Positions 7,553 through 16,732 of a stretch of 64,000 bases of DNA are shown piece by piece. The notes below the pieces were generated by a model. The model was not told where the DNA came from. It saw only the letters and a program-made list of their open reading frames with translations, and did not search any database. The stretch is from an uncultured Duncaniella sp. (GTDB taxonomy: Bacteria; Bacteroidota; Bacteroidia; Bacteroidales; Muribaculaceae). The number at the start of each line of letters is the position of its first letter. The stretch's first letter is position 1. A program made the position numbers and the translations under genes. Location of the stretch: assembly GCA_910586305.1 (NCBI GenBank), contig CAJUGS010000013.1:8224-72223 (forward strand). The letters are read 5' to 3'.

Positions 7553-9870
7553 TTTATTTCTGCATTAGTGGAAATTGTCGTAAACGATGAACGACCGCCA
7601 TTGCGTTCATAGTCGCCCCAAGAAAATATGCCGTTCTCGCCGTAACGACCGGCCCAAAACCAGTCATCGTAGACACATATCACAGAGGCCTCTCCACCGA
7701 CAGATGCAGACATAACGTCTCCACCCGAGGCATAACTGATTTCAACTGCGCCGGATGCGGTCCAGTATGGGGTCGATTCGTCAAAAATTTTGGGTAAAAG
7801 TTCATAAGCTGAAAGAGCAGCAATAATCTCCACTTCACCTTGTGTAGGCAACCGCCATCGTCCGGCTGCACGGACTCCCTCCTGATAGGACGCACACCTC
7901 CGTTGTGCCTGCTCATAACTGAGCGCTCCCGTGTTCCTGCAAGTCGACGAGACAGCAAAACGCGGAGCAACAAGGCGACTATAAGATTCAGACCGCAATG
8001 TCGGATAATAATGTGTGAGATATCGTTTTTTCCCGGTTTCCGAATCAACCGCATCAATACTCCAGTTACCAGATTTCGCCGATTCCTCTGTCTCCAAGTT
8101 ATCAACTGACATACTTCTTGGATCACCAATTGCAATATTCTGACAAAATGATGGTGTCTTTGAAACACAAAACGTATAGACTGTTCCTTCAGCAGACGGA
8201 ATAAGAGTGCCAAGATACAAACCACTGCCTTCTTTCAAGGCTCTTTCAGCCACGTATCCCTTCCCTGATTGCAACGTATTAGAATAAGTCTCCATACCAT
8301 TGACAAATACCGATGGTGCAGAATCAAATTCAACACCGGCATAAAGCGCTGGAAACTGATCTATTACAATCTTTATTGCATATGTCGGATTGTCAATCTG
8401 TCTGAGATGAAGAATAAAACGATACGGGCTTAACTGTGGTTTTGATGCTATCGATTGCAGTTTAGCTCTGTTGGTACCTACGAAATCAAGCGCGATCATT
8501 TCTCGCCGAAAAATCAAAGACTCAGATTCAATATCGGCTGTCACTCCCATAATATGTCCGACTTCAGGGTTATAATCCTCCGCATACACAATCAACGAGT
8601 TGTCAAAATCGGTAATTGACACGCTTTTCTTTGTATCAAACAGACAGGTGGCAAAAAGGTCGTCCCATTCAACATCCACCCTATATATTTCTAAAGGATG
8701 CGATGAGTAGAGAGGAATTGTCAGTTCCTTATCACCATAAACCGAATATAAGTATCCTTTGTGGTTCGCATCAAACTGACCCGGTTCACCTTTGAGATAA
8801 TGATAAACATTGACTATATCCACAGTCTTTTTATTCCACGGCAAATCATAGTACAATTCAGCAGACAATTCTATTGGATTCTCTCTATCCAAACTACCTG
8901 GCGCTGACAGGCCGACACGCATCTCATACGATCTATTTCGTCCAATTCCATCTGCCACAGCAGCCAACGGCACACTGTAATATGTAGCGACGGACTTGTC
9001 TGAAGAATCGAGAAACCATGAAGCCCTAAGCAAGATACAAGACGGTTTTTCACCTACATATTTCCCTGGATAAGAGTAAAGCGGGGTCTCGAAAACGTAT
9101 TCTCCCGAAACCCCGGAGGGAAGAATGGCAACACCTTGCATATCTACAATATCTTGGGAATAAAAGTCTGTATTTGCCGGATTAAGGTCAAGAGAGCATT
9201 GATCTACACCGGATATCATCCATCCTCTCAATCCTTCGGAATCAAAACCGACAGCCGAGTCAGGAATGTGAACACTGAGTACGAAACGGGAAGCAAGTCT
9301 CTCAAGAGCAACATTGCCGGTAATCTTAGAGGACGAATAAGACAATTCTGTCAGTGCATCCATCAGAAAATGATCATTACCACCGTCTTTGAACGAACTT
9401 TTTGAGATTATACTTTTCAACCGCGCCACAGTAGGATGATCTTCCTTGAGAATGGCAGACTGCGATTCATCACAGATAGTCTTCACGGTATTGGCAACGG
9501 CATAGACCATACAGGAAGACTCACCTCCACCAAACAGTGCCGTTTTGACATCCATCGGAAGTGCAAAGGACAGCTTCACAGTCCCGTTAAAACTACTTTC
9601 CAAAGGCAAAATATAACGCCAAAGACACTGCGAATGAGCCTCGTCAAAATCAAGTGCTGAAAAGAAATAGAGGGTCAAATCATCTACTTGAAACTCGGTT
9701 TCCACACCATCATATGAACGTGAGGATGTCTCAAGCAAAGGAATGCTTATGTTGATTGAGACATCCTCTTCAGAGGATAGTTGCAAAACTTCTGAATCGG
9801 AACAGGAACTCACAGCAATCACCGATAATGACAGCAAAATGCAAAGGAGTATTGAACTGGTGCTTTTCAT
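7549..9870 (-). CDS. Fimbrial accessory/tip lipoprotein with lectin-like C-terminal domain
   Basis: This 773-aa lipoprotein (lipobox ending at Cys23, AVSSC) opens with a fimbrial beta domain (VDDLTLYFFSALDFDEA). The C-terminal region, roughly residues 640-755, contains SYEQAQRRCASYQEGVR, GRWRLPTQGE and YWTASG, followed by VICVYDDWFW. That pattern (Cys and Ala-rich helix, W-R-L-P-T, Y-W-T-S, aromatic end) recalls the FISUMP/DUF1566 C-type-lectin-like fold. Such a domain on a fimbrial subunit suggests ligand binding at the tip, by inference. It starts 5 bp after the upstream stop and overlaps the next gene by 4 bp, so it is firmly inside the operon. Confidence 0.65.
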   Translation of the reverse strand: MKSTSSILLCILLSLSVIAVSSCSDSEVLQLSSEEDVSINISIPLLETSSRSYDGVETEFQVDDLTLYFFSALDFDEAHSQCLWRYILPLESSFNGTVKLSFALPMDVKTALFGGGESSCMVYAVANTVKTICDESQSAILKEDHPTVARLKSIISKSSFKDGGNDHFLMDALTELSYSSSKITGNVALERLASRFVLSVHIPDSAVGFDSEGLRGWMISGVDQCSLDLNPANTDFYSQDIVDMQGVAILPSGVSGEYVFETPLYSYPGKYVGEKPSCILLRASWFLDSSDKSVATYYSVPLAAVADGIGRNRSYEMRVGLSAPGSLDRENPIELSAELYYDLPWNKKTVDIVNVYHYLKGEPGQFDANHKGYLYSVYGDKELTIPLYSSHPLEIYRVDVEWDDLFATCLFDTKKSVSITDFDNSLIVYAEDYNPEVGHIMGVTADIESESLIFRREMIALDFVGTNRAKLQSIASKPQLSPYRFILHLRQIDNPTYAIKIVIDQFPALYAGVEFDSAPSVFVNGMETYSNTLQSGKGYVAERALKEGSGLYLGTLIPSAEGTVYTFCVSKTPSFCQNIAIGDPRSMSVDNLETEESAKSGNWSIDAVDSETGKKRYLTHYYPTLRSESYSRLVAPRFAVSSTCRNTGALSYEQAQRRCASYQEGVRAAGRWRLPTQGEVEIIAALSAYELLPKIFDESTPYWTASGAVEISYASGGDVMSASVGGEASVICVYDDWFWAGRYGENGIFSWGDYERNGGRSSFTTISTNAEIK

Positions 9871-9875
9871 AATTT

Positions 9876-11435
9876 CTACTGTGGTGAATTCATAGAGTGA
9901 CGTATAAGTGTTATTCGGGTATTGCCGGCATCGTCAAGTGGAGCAAGAACCACCCTGCCGCAAGCATCACGCACTTCAATGGAAAGCTCGGCATAACAGT
10001 CGGCTGCAGGGACCATACCCTTGCATCTGATTGTAAATAACGATTTCACCCCAGCAACTCCACGGGCTACAGATGAAGAGTAATCTCCAGACAGAAATTC
10101 AAATACATTTACACCATTAGTTCCCGGAGTGAGACGGGCACACCACGCGGACGGGAGTGGAGCCGCTATCTCAAATTCAGCATTGACCATACCATTACCA
10201 TCATCATATATATGAACGGTCGTAGGATGTACAGCATCTCCATCGGTCACTCTGATAGAGGTTCCCTCGGAATCTGACCGCCACGCTATATATTCTGCCA
10301 TCTCCACACCACTGCCGACAGTAATCTCTGAAAAATCAGTTTCCCACGGTTTTACTTCTGTCTCGATTCCTGCAGTCGCTCCAATAGATGTGACATCAAC
10401 GGTGTAAAAATGGTTTCGTATCAACTCATCAGTTCCAAAGGCATCGGCCTCAGCCAGTCGGTATTCAAACAACTCCTCTTTGCCACCGGGCGAACGGACC
10501 GCCCAGACTTTGAGCAGTGCCTTTTCAAGTTTACTCTCCGGCAAATATGCCCTATATCCAGAGTGCTCTTTCACAAACCTCTTACTGTCCTCAGCAGTAT
10601 CAGCAAAAATACGAGCAGACGTGATTATACCATCATTGGAATAATCATTGTCAAAAACATTGTCAAATCGTAAGTAACCGCTACGGTTCCAGCCAGTAAT
10701 CTCCACTCCTGTTATTTCAGGATAATGTTTTCCGTCATGACCAAGATATTTGTTAGTTATCGCATCGCGCACCTCTATCTTGCATACCGACCTAATCATC
10801 CAGATAACATCCACCGAAAGCGGATGCACAGCGTCCGTTGAAAGTATTTCACTTCTCTTTACCGACATCTCCCCCACTCCGAACATCGGCACACCTCGAT
10901 TTACAGACGGATAATAACTTGGCGACAACGAAAAAACAGGGTCCAGACCGCTATAGTATCCACCGATTCCTATAACAGGGTAACTTCCGCCTGCTGATTC
11001 GAGATTGGCGAAAACAACGATCTTAAAACCCACCATTCCGTTGCCTACATCTGTAAATCTGTCAAGTGCCTCTATTCCCAAAGTTGCAGTAAAAGCACAT
11101 AGGCCGGTATTGTCTTCCGTCATGAAAGATAGTTCGGAATCAGACAACTCCATGATTAATCTATCCAACTTGTCAAAAACATACATTCTCACATCAGTCG
11201 GAAGAATCACACTCTCGGCCAGAGAAGCATCGGATTGTTCCCATTTACCCAAAGCCCTATCATGGGGTGACAGACCCGTATCCATGACAAAACGCATGAA
11301 TATTTCTCGGTCGTCATCAGACTTCGACGGCCCATCCACACTGCCTTCACCACAGGAGAACAACAGAACAGGCAACGCAACAAGAAGAGACAGGAGCGTG
11401 TAAACACGGCCATTGGGAAAAACTGTTTTTACCAT
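9876..11435 (-). CDS. Fimbrial accessory lipoprotein (FimB/Mfa-like)
   Basis: The product is about 519 aa with a lipoprotein signal (LPVLLFSCGEGS; lipidated Cys28). Its N-terminal domain has the fimbrial-like signature LPTDVRMYVFDKLDRLIMEL, followed by further beta domains including a segment near the middle that ends KPWETDF. I chose the ATG at 11435, not the GTG at 11465: it gives a proper signal peptide and reduces the overlap with the preceding gene from 37 to 7 bp. It is the third-last gene of the operon. The exact role (shaft cap, adaptor or tip) cannot be read from sequence. Confidence 0.6.
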   Translation of the reverse strand: MVKTVFPNGRVYTLLSLLVALPVLLFSCGEGSVDGPSKSDDDREIFMRFVMDTGLSPHDRALGKWEQSDASLAESVILPTDVRMYVFDKLDRLIMELSDSELSFMTEDNTGLCAFTATLGIEALDRFTDVGNGMVGFKIVVFANLESAGGSYPVIGIGGYYSGLDPVFSLSPSYYPSVNRGVPMFGVGEMSVKRSEILSTDAVHPLSVDVIWMIRSVCKIEVRDAITNKYLGHDGKHYPEITGVEITGWNRSGYLRFDNVFDNDYSNDGIITSARIFADTAEDSKRFVKEHSGYRAYLPESKLEKALLKVWAVRSPGGKEELFEYRLAEADAFGTDELIRNHFYTVDVTSIGATAGIETEVKPWETDFSEITVGSGVEMAEYIAWRSDSEGTSIRVTDGDAVHPTTVHIYDDGNGMVNAEFEIAAPLPSAWCARLTPGTNGVNVFEFLSGDYSSSVARGVAGVKSLFTIRCKGMVPAADCYAELSIEVRDACGRVVLAPLDDAGNTRITLIRHSMNSPQ

Positions 11436-12442
11436 TCTATGAACTGCACGGGCACGGTGGCCCACTTGTTAATGTATATTTCAGCCGCTGAGTTCCAGCT
11501 GTTATCGGCAGTCAGCATTAGGGATATTTCACAAGTATCCATGCGGTCAAGATACTCCTGGGGAGACATTGATGAATAGAATTTGTGACGATACAAAAGG
11601 ATGTTTTCTTCCAACGGAAGAGAAGCGATACAAACACCATCGGATGTGCGAAACACCTCAAGAGAACTACGTGCATCTGCCATGAGACGCCCGACAGACA
11701 ATTCCGAGCTATGTACGCATGGAGATATCACAGAGGCATCTGCGGTGGTAATGTCCTTATAGCTTTCAATCACGTTCACCGCCCATGGAGAATAGACCAC
11801 TCTTCCGCTAACACTGTTGTCAGCCTCCATCAAAGCATTCTCTGATGTGATTCTAACTGAAAAATCCTCCTTCCGAAGTGGAGCTCCGTCAACTCTGACG
11901 AGATTGACATTAACGATATTAGTGTTTTTAACAAGATCAATCTCCACTACATGAAGCTCGGTTGAACCACTCAGATTGTTGTCGGCAAGTGTTACGCAAG
12001 CACGTCCATGAAATATCGGATTAAGAAACGAATCACTCTCGTCACCCGATGCTATCCTCACTCTAAGATCTTCTATAGAGTGAGGTGTTTCCGGAAGGCC
12101 AGCAAACGAATCATTTCCAATCAGACCGCCCCACACCACCACATCATAGGTGCCAGGCCGAAGATTGAGATTCATCATATATCCGTCTGTTTCAAGTGGT
12201 TTTCCTGATGCAGTCCCGGCAAATGCGAGTTGTCCGCTCCCGCTATCGAAAGCATATAGCATGACACTCGACACTTGCCGAGGAAAAGCATCAGCATCAA
12301 GGAGATTCATCGTGTATCGGAAAGAGGAGACATAACGATTTGGACACGCATCAAGATGGTCGGTGATACACGATGCCGTAAGCCACAGCAAGACCATCAT
12401 CGGCAGATTGAAGCGATACAGTATTGCGCGATTGAATCTCAT
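11429..12442 (-). CDS. FimB/Mfa2-like fimbrial anchor subunit
   Basis: This 337-aa lipoprotein (ASCITDH; lipidated Cys25) has the classic FimB/Mfa2 opening: a cysteine-containing N-terminus, then VSSFRYTMNLLDADAFPRQV and VMLYAFDSGSGQLAFAG. In Porphyromonas the Mfa2/FimB proteins anchor the fimbria to the outer membrane and limit its length, and position directly after the major subunit fits that role. The C-terminus (INKWATVPVQFIEW) closely resembles the end of the major fimbrillin encoded just upstream (VQKWAIVPSQTIEW). The start is 39 bp downstream of the fimbrillin stop. Confidence 0.8.
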   Translation of the reverse strand: MRFNRAILYRFNLPMMVLLWLTASCITDHLDACPNRYVSSFRYTMNLLDADAFPRQVSSVMLYAFDSGSGQLAFAGTASGKPLETDGYMMNLNLRPGTYDVVVWGGLIGNDSFAGLPETPHSIEDLRVRIASGDESDSFLNPIFHGRACVTLADNNLSGSTELHVVEIDLVKNTNIVNVNLVRVDGAPLRKEDFSVRITSENALMEADNSVSGRVVYSPWAVNVIESYKDITTADASVISPCVHSSELSVGRLMADARSSLEVFRTSDGVCIASLPLEENILLYRHKFYSSMSPQEYLDRMDTCEISLMLTADNSWNSAAEIYINKWATVPVQFIEW

Positions 12443-12481
12443 TGATATAGGAACTGTACAATGTTGATTTGCCTTTCGTAA

Positions 12482-14470
12482 TTACCACTCTATAGTCTGT
12501 GATGGGACAATAGCCCACTTTTGGACACGAACGGAGAAACTCATGTCATACGTAACATTTTCCGATGGTGTCAATATCGGAGTATCATAATCACGTATAC
12601 CTATGCCAAGTCCGGAGATTCCCTTTACTAAAATGGAATAAGTATGATTTCTAACAACTCCGAAATCGCCAGCTTCCATTTCACTCCAGTTCCATTGGTC
12701 CTGAGGCTTGTTCCTATTGCCGTTTTCATCCCTCTGCCATCCAAGATGCTGGATAGGCGCAGAAAAGAAGGCACGACCTTGAGTGAAAGCCGAAGCTCCG
12801 CCAAGACTCTCAAAGAGCAGACGGTTGGCACGTGCTATTGCATCGGCAGAGTTAAGCTTTATGTCAGTCTTCGGATTCTCCGGATCATGGAAATATAGAG
12901 CAGGATTATTAGTATTGTTATGCTGAAGAGTCACTATACGGCTTGCTATCCTAAGATTGCTGCGCGAATCCTTCACAGGATGTTCTATCGAAAACTCATT
13001 GCGTGCATTTTCATATTCCGTCAGATCATACACAGCCTTACCATTCTCGTCCTTGAAATAAACAACCTTCTGGTTTTTAAGCATTCTGTCGAGAAGCGAC
13101 GGCACGCCATCTATAGGTGTACCTCCCTTGTCTGTCTCGGCAGAATAAACTACCATCCTCTCATCCTTTCCATTACCGGAAGTGCCGTAAGTATAGAACG
13201 TTGGCGAACCTTCGCCTGTGCTGACAGTCTGGCCGCCAACAATTACATCATAGTGGCCCACAACAATCACCGAAGGTATTGCAGCAAGACGGTTGTACTG
13301 GTCGGGCATACCTTCACCAGTGATGACATCCTTTCCGACAGTAGCCTCAGAGAAATAGCCCGAGTGTCCAATAGCTATCTTACTTCCATTCTCCTGACTG
13401 AAAAAACTGTACGTTTGATAATATGTATCAAACGGATAGGATGCAATCTCCTTCGACGGATCATATTTCCCCTTGATGTTATCAAGAATATCATCGGCAA
13501 CCCTTGGATAGTTTTTCGAAAAATACCCGGGAGTTCTTGACCAATGACTGCGAAATCCGGCCTCATCATTCCAATTCCAGGAGAGTCCGGCCGAAAGTTC
13601 TGAAAAAGATTCAAAACCTACAGGATAGCCATCATCACCTTTGACACCATAAGACTTCAAGAAATAGAAATTCTTTTCAAAGTTGTTGAACGCCCAACCT
13701 TCGGGTACGAAGCGCAAAGTGACTCCACCTGTCACATAGTCTGTAACAGGTATAACATCCTTATGATCGACACCACTTAGAGTGATTTTGGACGCATAAC
13801 GCTCCACGTAGCAATCCACAGTGATGCTCCTAAGAGCCTCTTTCTCCTCCTCTGAAGCACCGTCTTTTCCTGCAGCCACAATAATTGCATCCATCTCCGA
13901 CTTAGTCTTAAGGACCTTTGAGTCGAATGGGGTGGCCACAATGAGAGTCTGACCGGTATTATTCACTTTATCACTTCCGTAATAGACGGAATTGCTCATA
14001 CCGAATCCTTTCTCCTCCACAGAACTAAGCAGCTGTGCCTGCACCTCGTCAAGACTCCGGTTCCGATGTTGTGACGGATTGATGGCATTGACAGCCACAA
14101 CAACGTAGCTGGGTATTGTGGCTCCCTGCACAAGTTCGACAGGAACCACTGATGTCATGATTTTCTCAACACCTGAAATCGCCCCTGCATCTTTTCCATT
14201 TACCGGATCATCTACATGGATGTGGCTTACATACTTCCTTCCTGCATCATAGAAATAGAAGTCAAGCGTATTCACAGCACTTTCAGCTACCGTGCCACTT
14301 TCATAGCCAATACGGCTTACGTTTTCGCTGTTACTTGCTATCGAGATACGCAGATAGCGTGTTTCATCGTTTTTTGCGGTCGGGAGGCCGGGGATGTCCT
14401 TTTCATCCGAACATCCTGTAAAAGCTACAATGGCAAACATCCCTATGGAAAGTTTCCAGAATGAGTTCAT
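12482..14470 (-). CDS. Mfa1-like major fimbrial subunit (fimbrillin)
   Basis: A 662-aa lipoprotein precursor (FTGCSDE; lipidated Cys20). The N-terminal region RYLRISIAS...VNTLDFYFYD matches the first beta-sandwich of Bacteroidales fimbrillins. The C-terminus ends in the strand SVRVQKWAIVPSQTIEW; in type V pili the terminal strand is thought to complete the fold or act in polymerisation. Family knowledge: such precursors are lipid-anchored, then trimmed after an Arg before donor-strand polymerisation. Second gene of the operon, directly after the DUF3575 protein (3-bp gap) and before the anchor subunit. Assignment as Mfa1 type over FimA type rests on size and C-terminal features. Confidence 0.75.
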   Translation of the reverse strand: MNSFWKLSIGMFAIVAFTGCSDEKDIPGLPTAKNDETRYLRISIASNSENVSRIGYESGTVAESAVNTLDFYFYDAGRKYVSHIHVDDPVNGKDAGAISGVEKIMTSVVPVELVQGATIPSYVVVAVNAINPSQHRNRSLDEVQAQLLSSVEEKGFGMSNSVYYGSDKVNNTGQTLIVATPFDSKVLKTKSEMDAIIVAAGKDGASEEEKEALRSITVDCYVERYASKITLSGVDHKDVIPVTDYVTGGVTLRFVPEGWAFNNFEKNFYFLKSYGVKGDDGYPVGFESFSELSAGLSWNWNDEAGFRSHWSRTPGYFSKNYPRVADDILDNIKGKYDPSKEIASYPFDTYYQTYSFFSQENGSKIAIGHSGYFSEATVGKDVITGEGMPDQYNRLAAIPSVIVVGHYDVIVGGQTVSTGEGSPTFYTYGTSGNGKDERMVVYSAETDKGGTPIDGVPSLLDRMLKNQKVVYFKDENGKAVYDLTEYENARNEFSIEHPVKDSRSNLRIASRIVTLQHNNTNNPALYFHDPENPKTDIKLNSADAIARANRLLFESLGGASAFTQGRAFFSAPIQHLGWQRDENGNRNKPQDQWNWSEMEAGDFGVVRNHTYSILVKGISGLGIGIRDYDTPILTPSENVTYDMSFSVRVQKWAIVPSQTIEW

Positions 14471-14473
14471 TTT

Positions 14474-15895
14474 TTAGTGTTTATTATTTGTGTTTTTTAA
14501 GTTGATTGTGCGATATTCCTTTATCTGACGGAGCGCGTTCTCTGACTGACACACCCCGCCGGCAACAGCTTTTTCAAGGATCGTCTCAGCCTCCGTATAG
14601 TTCCCGCAAAGGGCTTCTACAATTCCAAGTGCATATGTAGCTTCGGGAGATTCCGGCAGTCTGTCAAGCAGCTCCCTTGCCTTGTCGTAATCACCAGCGG
14701 AAATTGCAAGATTGACATCGTGGAGAGCGGCCTTTTCTTCATTTTTATAGTAATGGACGTACTCAACCTTATAATCGGTATGACGTAGCAGAGGATAGAA
14801 TTCATCTCTAATCACAGTGTAGTCATCAGGATATTCACGACTTATTCGCCGGTCTTTTTCGTCGGGTGTAAGCGAAGACTCTATGATACGCTGTATCTCA
14901 TCTTTATGTGGAAGCGACGAGGATTCAACAAGCACACCGAGTCCGGCCCAATCTTCCGGCTCATGATTTGAATCAACACACCGGAACACGATCGAGTATG
15001 AATCAGCAATATAATCCCTAAGTGCCGCAACACGTTCACGCGCAAGACGTTCATTGATATCATAAGGCCCCTCCGGTGAAGCATATCCCTTCATCCACAT
15101 TCCGGTTATCTCACAATTATCCATTGCTTTGATCGAATCAATCGTCGATACTATACGTGCGATCTGTGCTTCATTATCAAGATAGGAGGGATCAACAGTT
15201 GTTTCCGAGCGAGCGAATTTCACATCGGCCGAACCGAACAATTTCATCCTGCGCATTCCGGTTTCAGGAGCCTCGACAATAATAAATTTAAAATTTGGTG
15301 GTTGCACAGAACTATCATCTGATCGCAGTCTGGGCACATACGTTTTTTTCTTTTCCTCGTCACCAAGATATACAACCATATTAAACGCTGCCTTGGTAGG
15401 GCCAACATAGTTTTTTGACCGTGTGGCAATCGAAGAACCGCAAGACGAGCATGGATATTTATCATATATATACCTGGCATATCCTACTGCCAGTTCAACT
15501 TCCATCCCAAATCTGCGGGTAATCCGCCACATATAACCAAGTCCGACTCCAACACCTGTTGCAAAGCCTTGACGACGATATTGGTCAAAGGAATAATTAA
15601 ACTGACCTCCAAACAAATGTCCGGACAGGAACAAACCCTCATAAGTCTTTTTATTCCAACGCCTTACTTCGGGTTGTAGCATCCAGTGTTTCCACATTCG
15701 AGAATGGGAAAAAGCAAACGGATTGTAATTGCCCGAAATATCTACCGACCATGAATCAGCTATCCCAAGTTCAAAACCGATGTTTGGACTTAGAAAAGCA
15801 TCGTAGATTAGATTGGTCTTCAGAGCCACCGTTTCAGCGGTATAAGACTTAAGACCACTTAATATCAAAAGTATGAATATAAAAAATCTTTTCAT
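14474..15895 (-). CDS. DUF3575 / OmpA-like outer membrane protein, first gene of fimbrial operon
   Basis: This 473-aa protein has a signal peptide (about residues 1-20) and a DUF3575 beta-barrel-like domain (KTNLIYDAFLSPNIGFELGI, with WMLQPEVRRW and GVGLGYMWRI) over about residues 20-180. An OmpA-C-like segment follows near 215-320 (GYASPEGPYDINERLARERV). The last 80 residues look like tetratricopeptide helices (ALGIVEALCGNYTEAETILE). DUF3575 genes commonly head Bacteroidales fimbrial operons; a role in outer-membrane assembly or peptidoglycan attachment of the fimbria is likely but inferred. It is the promoter-proximal gene, with a leader of about 300 nt. Confidence 0.75.
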   Translation of the reverse strand: MKRFFIFILLILSGLKSYTAETVALKTNLIYDAFLSPNIGFELGIADSWSVDISGNYNPFAFSHSRMWKHWMLQPEVRRWNKKTYEGLFLSGHLFGGQFNYSFDQYRRQGFATGVGVGLGYMWRITRRFGMEVELAVGYARYIYDKYPCSSCGSSIATRSKNYVGPTKAAFNMVVYLGDEEKKKTYVPRLRSDDSSVQPPNFKFIIVEAPETGMRRMKLFGSADVKFARSETTVDPSYLDNEAQIARIVSTIDSIKAMDNCEITGMWMKGYASPEGPYDINERLARERVAALRDYIADSYSIVFRCVDSNHEPEDWAGLGVLVESSSLPHKDEIQRIIESSLTPDEKDRRISREYPDDYTVIRDEFYPLLRHTDYKVEYVHYYKNEEKAALHDVNLAISAGDYDKARELLDRLPESPEATYALGIVEALCGNYTEAETILEKAVAGGVCQSENALRQIKEYRTINLKNTNNKH

Positions 15896-16199
15896 GATCA
15901 GACATGATAGAACAGTGCAATTAACGAGTCTATGGATAGGTATGGACTGAGGGATTCCGATTCTTAGGAATCAGAACAATCGAATTTTACTGTATGGATA
16001 GGAATGTCCTCGTTTGGACTTGAGAGAACTCCTTACACTTATCTTGTGATATTACAAAATAAGACTAATACAAGTCAGGAGTGGGGATTGGTTTGCAGAG
16101 TTTGTCAAAAAAACCGGCTAAATGCATATTTGCCGAGAGAATTGATGACGAATATATTGTCGAAACTTATAACAGTTTCTGAGAATTACTTTATGACGG
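15896..16199 (-). other. Long 5' leader of the fimbrial operon
   Basis: About 300 nt lie between the predicted promoter and the first fimbrial ATG. They hold a GATTC-TTAG-GAATC hairpin near 15958-15971 and a 10-nt direct repeat TATGGATAGG at 15931-15940 and 15993-16002. A 69-aa plus-strand frame here has no support as a gene. No known riboswitch was recognised. Confidence 0.4.
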
Positions 16200-16230
16200 C
16201 AAATATAATTTAATTTTTTAAAATAAACAA
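16200..16230 (-). promoter_or_regulatory. Candidate promoter of the fimbrial operon
   Basis: On the minus strand TTG (16230-16228) is followed after 20 nt by TATATTTG (16207-16200). It is the only good consensus match found upstream of the operon. The region is very AT-rich, so a chance match is possible. Confidence 0.5.
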
Positions 16231-16310
16231 TTTTTTGGTAATTTTTTTAATACAATCCTGTTTATTTACAGAAAAAGATATAATCCGCAAAACGAAACGT
16301 TCAAAATTAG

Positions 16311-16339
16311 AAAAGTTTACACACGTTAATTGTCTAACG
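16311..16339 (+). repeat. Left imperfect inverted repeat of the capsid island
   Basis: AAAAGTTTACAC, then TTAAT, then CTAACG occur in order here. The same three blocks occur inverted at 20494-20521, 4.2 kb away, on the other side of the capsid genes. The AAAAGTTTACAC block is also the reverse complement of the units in the right-hand array. Confidence 0.5.
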
Positions 16340-16573
16340 ATTTCGGGGTAATATTTTTTTGTATGTCAATACGTTATGCCCCATTTGTTGTGTAAAGCTT
16401 TCCGAACGGAACGAGATGACCGCCAACAAAACAGACTACTGAAAATCAACAAGTTACAAATTTTAAAAGTGTTAAATAAAACGAAACGTTCTGTTAAAAT
16501 GTGTTTAATACAGCGTTTTTAGTGACTTGTTCCAAATGGAAAAGTTCCCTTTTTGACCAATTCTAAACCGATA

Positions 16574-16692
16574 AAAAGACGGGGGGCAGCCCCAAAAGGA
16601 CTGCCCCCCGCTTGCTACGAATCGGTAGTCATTAGCTACGGAATCGTAAATTTGCCACACGGCTTGAAGTTATCGCGCCCTTTCGGTGGTCT
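16574..16692 (-). ncRNA. Candidate small RNA of about 115 nt
   Basis: A minus-strand promoter at 16730-16700 predicts a start near 16692. No protein frame follows. The transcript would contain an imperfect 12-bp hairpin (16617-16648, arms ACGAATCGGTAG and CTACGGAATCGT) and end in a strong GC hairpin at 16610-16580 followed by a T run. Promoter, two hairpins and terminator with no ORF is the pattern of a free-standing regulatory RNA. I do not recognise the family. It is convergent with nothing and lies downstream of the capsid operon in the same orientation. Confidence 0.5.
16580..16610 (-). terminator. Rho-independent terminator of the candidate small RNA
   Basis: A 10-bp perfect stem CGGGGGGCAG / CTGCCCCCCG with an 11-nt loop. 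On the minus strand it is followed by TCTTTTT (16579-16573). Confidence 0.75.
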
Positions 16693-16699
16693 TACGTTG

Positions 16700-16730
16700 C
16701 AAAGGTAATAAAACTTTCAATCCTATCAAA
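16700..16730 (-). promoter_or_regulatory. Promoter of the candidate small RNA
   Basis: Minus-strand TTTG (16730-16727), 19 nt, then TACCTTTG (16707-16700). A good match to the Bacteroidota consensus. Confidence 0.55.
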
Positions 16731-16732
16731 TA

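Noticed and set aside
11435..11465. GTG start at 11465 for the 519-aa fimbrial lipoprotein
   Set aside because: It would overlap the upstream gene by 37 bp and put a charged tail before the signal peptide; the ATG at 11435 gives a normal lipoprotein signal.
12920..13540. A 206-aa plus-strand frame opposite the fimbrillin gene
   Set aside because: Antisense to an operon gene with conserved ends; no signal, domain or promoter supports it.
16004..16213. A 69-aa plus-strand frame in the fimbrial leader
   Set aside because: No promoter or initiation context, no homology recognised, and it ends inside an AT-rich region; probably chance.
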